From Paragorgia papillata (taxonomy: Eukaryota > Cnidaria > Anthozoa > Scleralcyonacea > Coralliidae): a stretch of 64,000 nt of DNA. Position 1 is the stretch's first letter. Every line of letters starts with the position of its first letter. The notes under the pieces were generated by a model. It was not told the origin of the DNA. It did no database searches and was given only the letters and a program-made list of their open reading frames with translations. Both the position numbers and the translations under genes were made by a program. Where the stretch lies: positions 2,468,501-2,532,500 of the forward strand of contig JAWNZC010000348.1 in NCBI GenBank assembly GCA_035771165.1, read 5' to 3'. This document shows, one piece after another, positions 1 through 35,254 of this stretch.

Positions 1-2268
1 CTGAAGCAACAACAATCGAAGAAGGATCAACAACAGCGACAACAACAGCAAAAGCAACCACAACAACAGCAACAGCAACAACAACAACAGCAACAACAGC
101 AACTACTGCAACTACAACAACTTCTACAACAACCACCGCCACCACCACCACCGCCGCCGCCACCACAAAAACAAAAGCAACAACTTGTCGAACAACCTCC
201 CAAGAACAGCCCAGGAAAAGTAGAAGCGGCTTCTACCTTTGACAATATTGAAAGACTACGAGACAATTCATCAAGTCCTTCTAGGCAAAGCAAACCACCA
301 GGTGAGGGAAAATTGTCCAGTGTTTCCACGTCTGTTGCCGAACGCCCTTCTAATCGTCAGTCTCCAAAAAGTCGAAAATCTCCTCAAAGTGGCGGTGCTA
401 AGGGGTCAAAGACGAAAAACCAAGAACCACCAGACCATCATAAGATTCTTCAGCAATCACAATACCAGATGCGACAACAGCAGTATCGTCCACGTTTCCA
501 ACAATCGCATTTGTTGCCGGTGAGTTTATGCAAATTTATTTAAACATTTGATTGTTCATTCATTGTTTATTTTAGTTTTTTGACGTTAGAGTGTAAAGTA
601 ATTTATTTATTGTGGTTAACACACGGTATTCAGATACTGATAAACCAATGGCTCTCATTCCTTGGTGGAACTAGTTAGTAGAATTAACTGTGGAAACTAT
701 GATGTTGATTTTGCAGAGGAGAGAGGGGGGGGGGGGGGGGGGTCGGAGAACCCGGTGAAAAACGTTTGAGGCACAGAAGAGAACCAACAACTCTACTCAC
801 ATGAAGCTAAGTTGGACACTCACCACATTCGGTCTAACAGTTTGTCCGCCCATGCGTCCCACAAATATTATACCTCAATAACAGATGCCATGTTTATACA
901 AAAAATATTTTCATCCAACACAGGTGTTTATATCTATATTTATGTTTAATAGTTAGTTGTCACTATATAATGCATTTTTAATACACAAGGTAATACAGTG
1001 GGCAAGAAATGCATGCCAAAAAAAACCCAGCCTGAAAATTAGTCTTGACAGAATTTTATCTCTAATGTCCAGCTGTGTTTCAGGTTGTCAGAGATTTTGA
1101 TCAGATGTTTTGGGAGTTAGATATTAGACAGTTAAAACAAGAACGTCTACCAAACGACGTCTGTGTACCACATGTATCGTGATCCTTGACTGCATAAGCA
1201 TACCCTTACCAGTCGCAACACTTTGATAAGGTGAACCAAACTTTTATTTTATTTCAGATTCAGCAAAGTAATCAGCAGTATAACCAGCATCTTAATTCCC
1301 AACTGGCAATTTTCCAACTCCTTCAGCAGCAACCACAACCGCCTTACAACAGTAGCGATCAACATCCGAACTCCATTATACATCAACAAAAGCAAGGTCA
1401 GATCCCAATGAACGCAAGTCTGCAGCAGTATAACAACCCATCCCTTCCTATGCAGTTTCCAAACTATGTCCAATTCAACGAGCCGACAGGCATACCTATC
1501 CATCCTCCTGGGTATATGTCTGTATACCCCATGGAGAATCCGTCAAACAAAGTAAGTTTGAAAACACACTACAAACCATTATGTAAATTGTAACCTAGAG
1601 AGAGAATGTTCGTTTGCCACCATGGGCCACCATGCAGTAATATTTATGGGCTAATTAGACTTCAGTCCAGACTGAAAGTTTCGCCTGGTTGCTTGACTGA
1701 AAAAATCTCGCGATTACTTGGGTAATTTCATCCCGGGGCTGAAGAAGGGAATCGAAATTAAAAACACGCCAGGTTATTAAATTACCAAATACTCTTTCAC
1801 GGTCAAAAGTGCATTCTGGGTAATAAAAAAGTCAAAATGCATTCTGAGTAAATAAACATGATAAACATAAAAACAAATAAACAGAAAAACAACAATCATG
1901 GATGTCCATATGTTTGAAATGCCACCAAGACAGTTATCTGTCTCGACAAAATGTTGTTTTGAACTGCTATTCATCGTTACCAGGGCGGGGGCGTTTGAAC
2001 CATAGAACTAGTTCTATTATATATTTAAGAAATAGAAAATGGCCGCCCATGTTTATATAGCCTGATGCAAACACGAGAGTGAGTTGGGAGAATTCGAAAG
2101 TTTACATAAGTACTTTCGAATTCTCCCAACTCACTCGAGTGTTTGCATCAGGTTATATAAACACAGGGCATCCATTTTCTATTTATTTTATGAAATAAGG
2201 CTAAGAGATGTGCCATGACATCACAACCGTGTTTGCATAACCTGATATAAACACAGTAATTGACCAAT

Positions 2269-2311
<43 letters not shown>

Positions 2312-3504
2312 AAATAGGTTGCGTCTTACGCACGCTGTGATTGGTCAATTACCGTGTTTATATCAGGCTATGTAAACACGGTTGTGATGTCACGGCACAT
2401 TTTTTAGCCTTATTTCATAAAAGAAATAGAAAATGGATGCCCTGTGTTTATATAACCTGATGCAAACACGGGCGGCCATTTTCTATTTCTTAAATATATA
2501 TATATATATATCCTTGTTACCATATTCTTACGTCACGCTGTGTTGGTGAGTTTGAGCTGTTTTGTAATACTGGCAGTCAAAGTTAATAAATATATAAACC
2601 ATGGTATAAACATGATCCGTAACCGTCGTTACGTATTTCTATCAAATTTTCCTTTGATTACCCAGCATTCAGCTCTTTTACGGTTAAAAGAGCTGAATGC
2701 TGGGTAATCAAAGGAAAATTTGTCTACGCATTGCCGTTGATCAGGGACGTAGCCAGGGGGGGGCTATCATTAAAATCAATGATTAAATCTAATTTTTATA
2801 AGTCACCGACTAATAGTTCATAAATATGAAGAAATATTGTGCTTGTAACACCCGTAGTAACACCGTATCTAGCTGTTACCTTTCGAAGTATACTCATTGC
2901 TCTCTATTGCACAAAGTATTCTGTTGACCGCTGCGAGCCTGCGATCGGTGGGATGTTCGAATCAAACGAATATTGGACCTTCACCTTCATTATCTTCATA
3001 TCCTTTCAGTATATATGCTTTCAAGAAAACTGCGTCCACAATGCCTACGATCGTTTTAGCTAATTTTATACACCTAAATGAACGTCTAATCTCATTTGGA
3101 CAGAAATATTTCTTAAAAATGGTGGGATAAACTGTTAAAAAATGTAATTTAAGACCTTCTGGCGATTACATGAGAAATTTTAGTCCAGTTTATCGTAGCG
3201 AGGCCTGTGCGAAAATACCGAAGCCGGGCAAATACGTTGCTGTGCAGGCTGAATAAACGAAAAAGGAAACTAATTATTTAGTTTTAGGTTTTCAGAGAAT
3301 TTACTACTTCTGCCTAAAAAACAGACTGACGAATTCTTTTTAATATCTTTGGTGCTTTTTGCTGTTGTTGAAGATCAATGTTATTTATTATTTTACTATT
3401 ACAAAACTAATTTATCAATTTATTTTTATTAACTTTTACAGGCAATGGATGATAAAGTGGACACCTCGTCTGGCATGCATGATAAGTCTGAAAGGAGAAA
3501 TTGA
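1..3504 (+). CDS. Poly-Gln/Pro-rich protein, C-terminal part (three exons)
   Basis: Frame 1 is open from the window edge. The exons are 1-519, 1258-1551 and 3442-3504 (stop TGA 3502-3504), all joined in phase 0 at GT/AG sites (donors at 520 and 1552, acceptors ending 1257 and 3441). The visible part is 291 residues. It opens with a long Gln-rich stretch encoded by mixed CAA/CAG, then a run of prolines, a Ser/Lys/Arg-rich segment (about residues 100-150), and a second Gln/Asn/Pro-rich exon with several Tyr and Met residues. The last exon is short, charged and hydrophilic. No folded domain, signal peptide or membrane segment is visible, so it looks like the disordered tail of an RNA-binding or transcription-related protein. 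I do not recognise the family. The 5' part lies outside the window. A possible polyadenylation signal is at 4139. Confidence 0.75.
743..850 (-). mobile_element. Fragment of 5S-derived SINE
   Basis: On the minus strand this matches the part of the 30.3 kb 5S-SINE that follows the 5S-like head. The shared words are TGTGAGTAGAG and ACCGGGTTCTCCG, in the same order and with similar spacing. It abuts an 18-nt G-run (725-742). The 5S-like head itself is missing here. Confidence 0.6.
2028..2512. mobile_element. Nested inverted-repeat elements (MITEs) with (AT)n core
   Basis: The outer arms (about 2030-2102 and 2435-2500) both contain AAATAGAAAATGG and TGATGCAAACACG in opposite orientation. A second inverted pair (2030-2102 against 2110-2185) shares a segment around GAATTCTCCCAACTCACTC. 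A third pair (2207-2266 against 2336-2400) shares GTGATGTCA and CAATTACNGTGTTTATATCAG and flanks an (AT)n run at 2270-2308. This is best read as related MITEs nested or partly duplicated in the last intron of the poly-Gln gene. Confidence 0.65.
2644..2721. repeat. Perfect 37-bp palindrome with 4-bp spacer
   Basis: The arms 2644-2680 and 2685-2721 are exact reverse complements separated by CGGT. They include the word TGATTACCCAGCATTCAGCT and its complement. It probably represents a minimal MITE or a cruciform-forming site. Confidence 0.8.
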
Positions 3505-4138
3505 CCTCGTGGATTTTTAACTGCTAGCCAGAGCTAATATTTCTTACTAAAATGATATCAACAAATGGGACATGACCAGGATTTTTAACGAGAATTTTCT
3601 ACTAAGAAGCTTCAAGCTAAGTAGGTCCGTTTATTTGTTGAAACTTGAAACTGTCTGTTTTTGTCGTGCAGCCTTGTGTTTGCTGCAGGGTAAATTTCTC
3701 TTTCTGGGGATATTTTTATTTGTCTGATCCCAAATGCATCTTTCGCAACACAAAACGAGTAACGACCTGAAGCACAGAGTTTCCTTGATATACATTTTTG
3801 TTATTTAATTTTTTTTTTTAAACATTGACAATTTTTTACTTTACCCTATAAATTGGAGGCAAGCTCTTTAGCGCCTCCTCGTGCAGAATTCGCCACTGTG
3901 AAACCAAACATTATATTGTGTTAGTAGTTTATTGTGTTAGGAGCTCCAATCATGGCCAAAATCAGACACGCTGAACATCTCGCTTCCCTTCCTTATTAGC
4001 CCAGGAGCGGCTTTCTTGAAATGTGTATTGCTTTTCATGATTTTGTTGATCGTGGTTTTGACTTTTAGGATGATTTGTACATAATATCCCAAGAACGTTT
4101 TGACCACAGCAAGTTTGATCTTAGGCGTTATGTGTATA

Positions 4139-4144
4139 AATAAA
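4139..4144 (+). terminator. Possible polyadenylation signal of the poly-Gln gene
   Basis: AATAAA lies about 635 nt after the stop codon and is followed by T/G-rich sequence, as expected for a 3' end. It is a single hexamer match, so support is limited. Confidence 0.4.
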
Positions 4145-4469
4145 TTATTGTATTGCATTGTATTGTATCTGATGGGGGGTTTTTAACCCTAGACGTTTCT
4201 AGATTTTTCTGCATTCAGTTGCCAATTAACGTTTGCGCTTAGTTCGACCAATCATCGAACTTTCAAAACCAGATTTGCCAAAAAGCAACCATAGTTTCCC
4301 AAGTTAGTTCATCAAAGGGTCAGGGCCTTTGGGTTGAGTATCTACTGTCATCTACCTCAATAAATAAAGTCCCTTTTCTTTAAACGGTCGAATTCACGCG
4401 TCCTTGACCTCCCGCCAAAGCGCCTTTACGAGGGAGGGAGTAACTCTTACATCAGTTGCATGCATACAT

Positions 4470-4745
4470 GGTCAATCGAGATATGGTGTGGAAACTCAGC
4501 TAAAGCCTTTGATCTATCTTTTTGTTCGCCTTTATGCATTTTTGTGCACGGTCACTGAACACATTGTATTTTAGTATAATGAACGAATTGTCCAATAGCA
4601 ACGTTTCAGTTCAATCACTCAACCGTGCTATTTAAATATTAATAAACCTAAAACAAAGGATGTGCACGGTTCAACATAAAATCACAGCTCATTATAGGCG
4701 CTTTGAAGTTTGCCGAGTTTCCAGACCATATCTCGATTGACTATG
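4470..4745. mobile_element. Inverted-repeat MITE
   Basis: The left end reads GTCAATCGAGATATGGT and the right end carries its complement, ACCATATCTCGATTGAC. Both arms continue inward through a GGAAACTC/GAGTTTCC pair. The internal region is noncoding. Confidence 0.6.
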
Positions 4746-4901
4746 ATGCATATTACTATAATCCATATAGACGTAATAGTTCAAACAAATATATTTCGAT
4801 GAAAGGAAAAAAAGAAGGAAGTGATAAGGTATTCTAATGATTATATTAAGGTAGACAAGTAAAGTGTCATTAATCCAGCCTTGTATATCTTCACGAGTTC
4901 T

Positions 4902-22387
<17,486 letters not shown>

Positions 22388-23785
22388 TTTGTCTGTTGTT
22401 ATAACACGCATGCGCAATGGCGTCCACATGGTACGAGCACGAGAGATCAGTGAGAAGACCCTGGAAACGAGGCCTTGCATAGTGACTTCTGACTGCTGAT
22501 AGTGAATGATGGTGGATTGTGACTTTCACTTGAATTCACTAACTTCAGCAAGCGGTGGGAGGGCCAAGACGTCGCCGTGTACCGTTTGCAAGTCAACATT
22601 GCAATGTTACTATCAATAGTGCAAGGTCGCGCGGGAAAGAACATCCGGTTTGACTTGGTTTGACTGTAATCCCTTAGGGAGGCGCCTACCCGCCTTTTTA
22701 ATGCGATTTATCTCCTTAAACCCTGCGTCTTCCTATTCCTAATTCTAATTTTACCCGAGAGCCAGCGAGTGATTTCTTTCTCAAGTTATATTGAAAGTCA
22801 GAAAACTAACTCAAAGTAAACTTCATGTTATGTGAAGTCCGATATTTAAAATGCAAGTTTTTAGCAACTTGCCAAAGAGGAGTCGTTTGCAAGTCAACAT
22901 TGCAAGGTCGCGCGGTATAAAAGAACATCCGGTTTGACTGTAATTGATTTGCACGTTATTTGCAGGCCCTCGGTATCCTGGAAGAAGTTAGATGGGATGA
23001 CTCTAGGACCTTTTCCAAAGATGTAGCCTAAGTATAAAGTATGGTCGGACTTCGGACACTTTGACATTAGCCATTCTGATCAGTCAAAAAGAAAGATCAC
23101 GTGATGAAAGGCCTACATCGGCTCACCTGTTCTTCAAAAGTGGTTTGTTTTCGACCAAAATGCCAAAATGGTATCTGTAAAGTTTTGTTGAAACAAACAA
23201 AGGAGCAAAATACTGAACAAATTCATCACCAAGTAAGAATTTGTACACATCAAATATCCGAAAACAGGCTTTTTAAATGTGAGCTAGTATGTTTCAGTTT
23301 ACAATTCTTCGAATGTTGTACTAGTATATTAAACGTTTTGGTTAGTTTGGATCGTAATGATGTTTTCGAAAACTGTTTGTGAATTTATAAGTGTGAGGAA
23401 ACATGCTAGTAAGTCTAGTAATTGAACACAAATTAATTCAGCATGAAAATTAGTACACAGAAGTTAAGGTATACCAGCATAAAGTTCAAGCATTTGTTTG
23501 AATGTAGTAACGAAGTGGCCTCCGGCCTTCCGTGGTTTGTGTTTTTCACTTTTTATGCAGAAGTTACAGTAATTCTAAAGTCAACTTCAAGATTCTTATT
23601 TATTTATTTTATGGTCATAATAATATGACTAGAAAGTAAATTTATCGAACGGAAAACGATTTTGAGGTTACGAATTACGATTTTTTACCCGAGGATATGA
23701 GCGTCATGCACAAAGTGGTTTAGATCGTTGGCACGTTGTTCACGCTGTTCACGTTCATGTTCTATAAAATATACAGTTGAGTTCC

Positions 23786-23846
23786 CAACCTCGTACCCAG
23801 GGTTTTTCTCTGCGCAAGAGAGTGAAAAACCCTGGGTACGAGGTTG
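23786..23846. mobile_element. 61-bp MITE with 9-bp target duplication
   Basis: The element reads CAACCTCGTACCCAGGG inward from both ends, with 25-26-bp arms and a very short centre. TTGAGTTCC flanks it at 23777-23785 and 23847-23855. The end resembles the CTGGGTACGAGATTG repeats at 5.9-6.8 kb. Confidence 0.85.
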
Positions 23847-23892
23847 TTGAGTTCCATGATTCCAGTGGCGTAACTTTGGGCTAGGGTGCCCC

Positions 23893-24101
23893 TAGCCTGG
23901 TACCCTGGCCCAATCAAAGAATATGGGCCAGGTAACCACTAAGGACTTCTGCTTTCCTATTGGTTGAAATTTCGCGCGTTTTTAGTGGCTATGAGTAAAA
24001 CTGCAATCGTCATAAGTAGATTTAGCCCTGATGACGCGAGAATGAGATTAGTGGTTACCTGGCCCATATTTCTTTTGAAATTGGGCCAGGGTACCAGGCT
24101 A
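23893..24101. mobile_element. 209-bp MITE, copy 2, with 9-bp target duplication
   Basis: Reverse-orientation copy of 6158-6366, the same length to the base. GGGTGCCCC flanks it at 23884-23892 and 24102-24110. The related sequence at about 19705-19735 has the uninterrupted GGGTGCCCCTGGCCC (minus strand), which is a natural empty site. Confidence 0.9.
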
Positions 24102-24243
24102 GGGTGCCCCTGGCCCAAACTGAAAAGGGCCCCCCGGCCCCGGGGGACCTAGGCCCCAGAAGTGCATTTTCAGCGAAATTTCAAAAAAATTAATCGGTAT
24201 AACAAGGGAAAATTCATCATTATATCAAACGTTTGTTGGATTA

Positions 24244-24678
24244 CAGTAAAAACCCGCGTATAAGAACCTATGAATTAAGAACCTTTAGGCTAAAAATTAT
24301 AACAGGTTCTTATTTGAAAAACTTCAGTTGAAATAATTAAAAATAAATGGACAAAAACTGGTTGTTACAGTATGACTGTGCAACTGTCAGGCGCGGTTCC
24401 ATTGTTTTATAAACATTCTAATTGTTACACGAAGGACCTGGATATAAATCAGAGCCTGGTTCTTTTTTATTATGTTGTCATATTAGTTATAGTTATATAG
24501 TTAAAGTGTTTATTGTACAAAAGCAAGGGGTCACACCCATTTTGAGCTTGTTGTTGGACCAACATAAGAACCTTATTTAAGAACCTAAATAGCCTAAAAC
24601 CCAGTAAATACCACTTATATAAGAACCTTTTTAGGCTAACTCGAAAAATGGTGGTTCTTATACACGGGATTTTACCGT
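24244..24678. mobile_element. Pogo/Tigger-like MITE
   Basis: The ends are CAGTAAAAACCCGCGTATAA and the near complement ending GGGATTTTACCG. AAGAACCT is repeated inward from both ends. Such termini are typical of non-autonomous pogo/Tigger (Tc1-mariner) elements. No transposase is inside. Confidence 0.65.
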
Positions 24679-24865
24679 ATACGAATATTTATGTAAAAAG
24701 GGAGCCCAAATCCTATAAGCCTGTTGCTGGTTTCTTCTTTGGGTTTCCTTGCCGATTATCATATTTTTTTCTGTTTGTTTCGGTATAAATTTTGCTGGCG
24801 AAATAAATTGACTTGACTTGACTTCATTTATCAGGAATATAGTCTGACGAAAAAGTACCGTAAGG

Positions 24866-25313
24866 CCACATAAAAAAAATTCCTTGATTCTCATCACCGC
24901 CCGACCACATTTTGAAGCCCGCGTACACATATGTTTTTATTTTGTTATAAAATATAAATGTGCCGCCCGACCGAAAATCTGCAGAAAGTTAATTTTTTTT
25001 ATATTTTATATTCGATTTTTGATGTCCCAAGCCGAGAATTTCTGCAACGGAATTATTTCATTGCGTGTTGGGGGACATGGTGGGACCTTGGTGTGACTTT
25101 GAAGGAAAATATAGGAACTGTCAACCTTTCTACGCAAGTGTTTTATTGTGTACATTTTGGAAAACAAGGAAAAATAAAAACACCTCCCTCTCCAATTTCA
25201 AAATTTTATGGAATATTTTTTATATTTTAATATAAAATATAAAATATAAACCTCCCGCCTCTTCGACATTTTCAAAATGTAGTGATGAGAATCAAGGAAT
25301 TTTTTTTATGTCG
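24866..25313. mobile_element. Inverted-repeat element, about 450 bp
   Basis: ATTCCTTGATTCTCATCAC near the left end and GTGATGAGAATCAAGGAAT near the right end, both next to an A/T homopolymer. The inside is A/T-rich and noncoding. Confidence 0.7.
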
Positions 25314-26173
25314 CCTAATCACGTAACTACATCGTTGAAACCTCACTTTAGTCTTTACAATATAAACACAGATTTATTTACAAACAAAACAAACTAACCT
25401 GGCTCTTACACTGCTGCATTAAAAGCAAAAATAAAACATTTTGTTTTTATGATTTGGGTGGACACAAAAATGATCAGTTTTTATAGTTTATATCCCGCCG
25501 TTTGACAGAGAAAACTTCACGATGGACTGAATAGAAATCCATTTTCGTACCTTTACTAACCTGTTGCAACGTTCTATATTTTTATGTACTATTTAAAACA
25601 CGAGCAGCAGTGTTTTATCAGATGTAAAACACGAAGCGATAGCCGAGTGTTTTAGATCTGATAAAACGCGTACTGCGAATGTTTTAAATGGCTTCAAAAA
25701 CTATCCATATAACAAACTCATATAGACATCAATTTTGAAAATTGAAGTTGTCTGAGTCGCAAAATCGAAGAAAAAGTTCATCGAAAATAGCGACCGTGTC
25801 TCTATCACATATAGAGACACGTCACGGTCATGATTTTCCTTTGTGTTTTCCTCATGAATTATTAATGAGTTTTTGAAGAAACTGTTTGAAACTTCGTACC
25901 AATATTTAAATGATGGAAAGCTATATCAGTCCAGTTCAACGACGACTGACGATTTCCCAATAAATATGTGAAAATGACGGAATGTCAGAATCCTCATACA
26001 GTTGTACTGTAATTAACTTTACGATTATTCATCGGTCATGTATGGTAATTAGTTTAGTGTTATTAGCGAATCACAAACTCTCTTGACCACGAGGAACCAT
26101 GTCTCAACATTTCTACAACCGCTGAAAGTACAGCGGAGGTCGGAGCTAGTTAGCTCCGCAATGTGATAAACGT

Positions 26174-33500
<7,327 letters not shown>

Positions 33501-35254
33501 CTTTAGCTTTCTAAAATGAACCAACTTATATTAATTAGAAAAATTGGGACACTAATTATTTGTATACTTGTATTTGCGAGTGTGACTTGAATGTAGATCT
33601 TGAGTGAAATTGTTGATGTAATATTGTTCAACACCGTCGGGACTGAAGCAAAAGCGTCCAAAGTCCGCCACTATATTGGAAGTAATCCAGCTGGACTCCA
33701 CTGCTGTAGTATTTACTACCGGTGTAGTTTAACTACCGGTCACGTATTTCATAGTTGACTTCTCAGACGCTGGTCCTGATCAAACTACAGTTAAATTTAT
33801 CTACCTTTTTTTACAACCAGTCCCAGGTCTCTGTCCAGTTTGCATGTGGTGCGCACTGTATATTGTAACCACTCGTAGGCTATGTAACGACTAACGTAAA
33901 GATCATAAATATATTGCTATATGGAAGACACTAAGACGAAACATGCTTCGTATTAACATGCACGCGGGCGTCGCTATTTTCAAAACTGATGTCAGTTTTA
34001 TACGTCGTATAACTCGGCTGCGTTTCTTGGACATAATTAAGTTAAAAAGTGACCAAACAAAGTCCGGCAATAGATCATTTTCACACACGTGATTGGGGCC
34101 TTGTTGGCGCGAAATTTTTGAATAAGAATAGAGTTAATTTCCCATAGAATAAAGATGGTGCACTAATAAGTGGCCGTCATTTCATGTTTCGGTGCACCAA
34201 TATATGGCCGCCGTAACGGTCAGATGAAAACGTGCAGCTAAGCCTGCGTGCAGACTCCTATTACGTGTTGACGTTAGTGCAATACCGCGAAAAAGAATCG
34301 TAAAAACCGCAATACATTACCGTGTTGATAATTAATTACGTAATACCGAAACTGCATGACTGGATGAACAAATACCGTACCGAAGCTGTGAAATTACCAA
34401 AGTACTGTACGAAAAACACCACATTAATACGGCAATACCAAAAATTCCAATGTTCTCTGCATGATTTTTTTATCAAAAAGAAATAGACCTGTATGGCAAC
34501 AGTGAGTAACTCAACCAATCAAAATGCAGGGTTTAGCTCGGGCTGAGCTCTGCATCGAATGACATAACCGACAAATTTTGGGAAAATGCCCAACTTAACT
34601 TATTTATTTATTTATTTATTTTATTTTATTTTATTAGCTTTGCCATAGACTTGACTATAAATACATGTATGGTATCATAAAATAAACACAAATTTAAACC
34701 TATGGCAGGGTCACCGCAACAGCGTGAAGGCCAATTACTGCGGGCCCAAAAATATAAAAGTTAAAGTCAAAAATTATAATAAAACTTGCACAATATACAA
34801 CACATGCAATATAGAAATAAATACTAAAAACAGCAAGTAATGCTGCGGGTAAGACTACGAGAATTATTACAATTTGTACATATAGTTTTGAAAGAACGTG
34901 GATCTCAGAAACACACAGAAACATAGAAACGTTTTTCTGCGTTTTTGTAGTGTTTCAAGTTACGATCGGATTGTTCTTGATCCCCTTGAAAACAGTATTA
35001 AACGTTTCCGCGCGGCCTCGTGATCTCCTCCTCGTTTCTTGGGTTGGCTGTGGCACGTTCGCCATGAATTATTGAATTGTTTATTTTTCAATTTTCAAAA
35101 TGGTCTGCACTCCACTCAGGAAAATAATGTGGTGATGACCCTACGAGCGTTCAGTTTTGTTTGGAAAAGTTTTGGAAAACAAATAGCCTATCGTTCAACT
35201 CTGTTGGCAACTGTGAAACGAACTGGACTCTTGCTGAAATCATTCCATGCGACG
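33501..35254. other. Intergenic region between the PRDM gene and GPD1
   Basis: It holds the PRDM 3' UTR (an AATAAA is at about 34146), a LINE 3'-end fragment, and the GPD1 promoter and 5' UTR near 35000-35254. I see no open coding exon. Confidence 0.5.
34598..34905 (-). mobile_element. LINE 3'-end fragment
   Basis: On the minus strand the order of words (ACGTTCTTTC, GGCCCGCAGTAATTGGCC, CTGTTGCGGTGACCC, then a T/A-rich tail) matches the better-preserved LINE at 44143-44900. No usable reading frame is left. Confidence 0.6.

Larger units (their letters stand above)
3505..4901. other. Convergent intergenic region
   Basis: This lies between the stop of the plus-strand poly-Gln gene and the stop of minus-strand PSMD11. 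It should hold the 3' UTRs of both. I see a plus-strand AATAAA at 4139 and an inverted repeat at 4470-4745, and no supportable gene. Confidence 0.5.
22388..26173. other. Divergent intergenic region between PSMD11 and the PRDM gene
   Basis: No gene is visible. The PSMD11-proximal part contains a direct duplication (TGCAAGTCAACATTGCAA followed by AAGGTCGCGCGG) at 22588-22668 and 22888-22943. Beyond that are a 61-bp MITE, the second 209-bp MITE, two larger inverted-repeat elements and the reverse copy of the 19.3 kb repeat. The two promoters must lie near the ends, but I see no convincing TATA box. Confidence 0.5.

Noticed and set aside
27..329. Cys/Gly-rich minus-strand ORF
   Set aside because: Shadow of the poly-Gln/poly-Pro coding exon on the plus strand.
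3937..4158. 73-codon minus-strand ORF upstream of the 4.1-kb polyadenylation signal
   Set aside because: Short, no recognisable motif, and located in the probable 3' UTR of the plus-strand gene.
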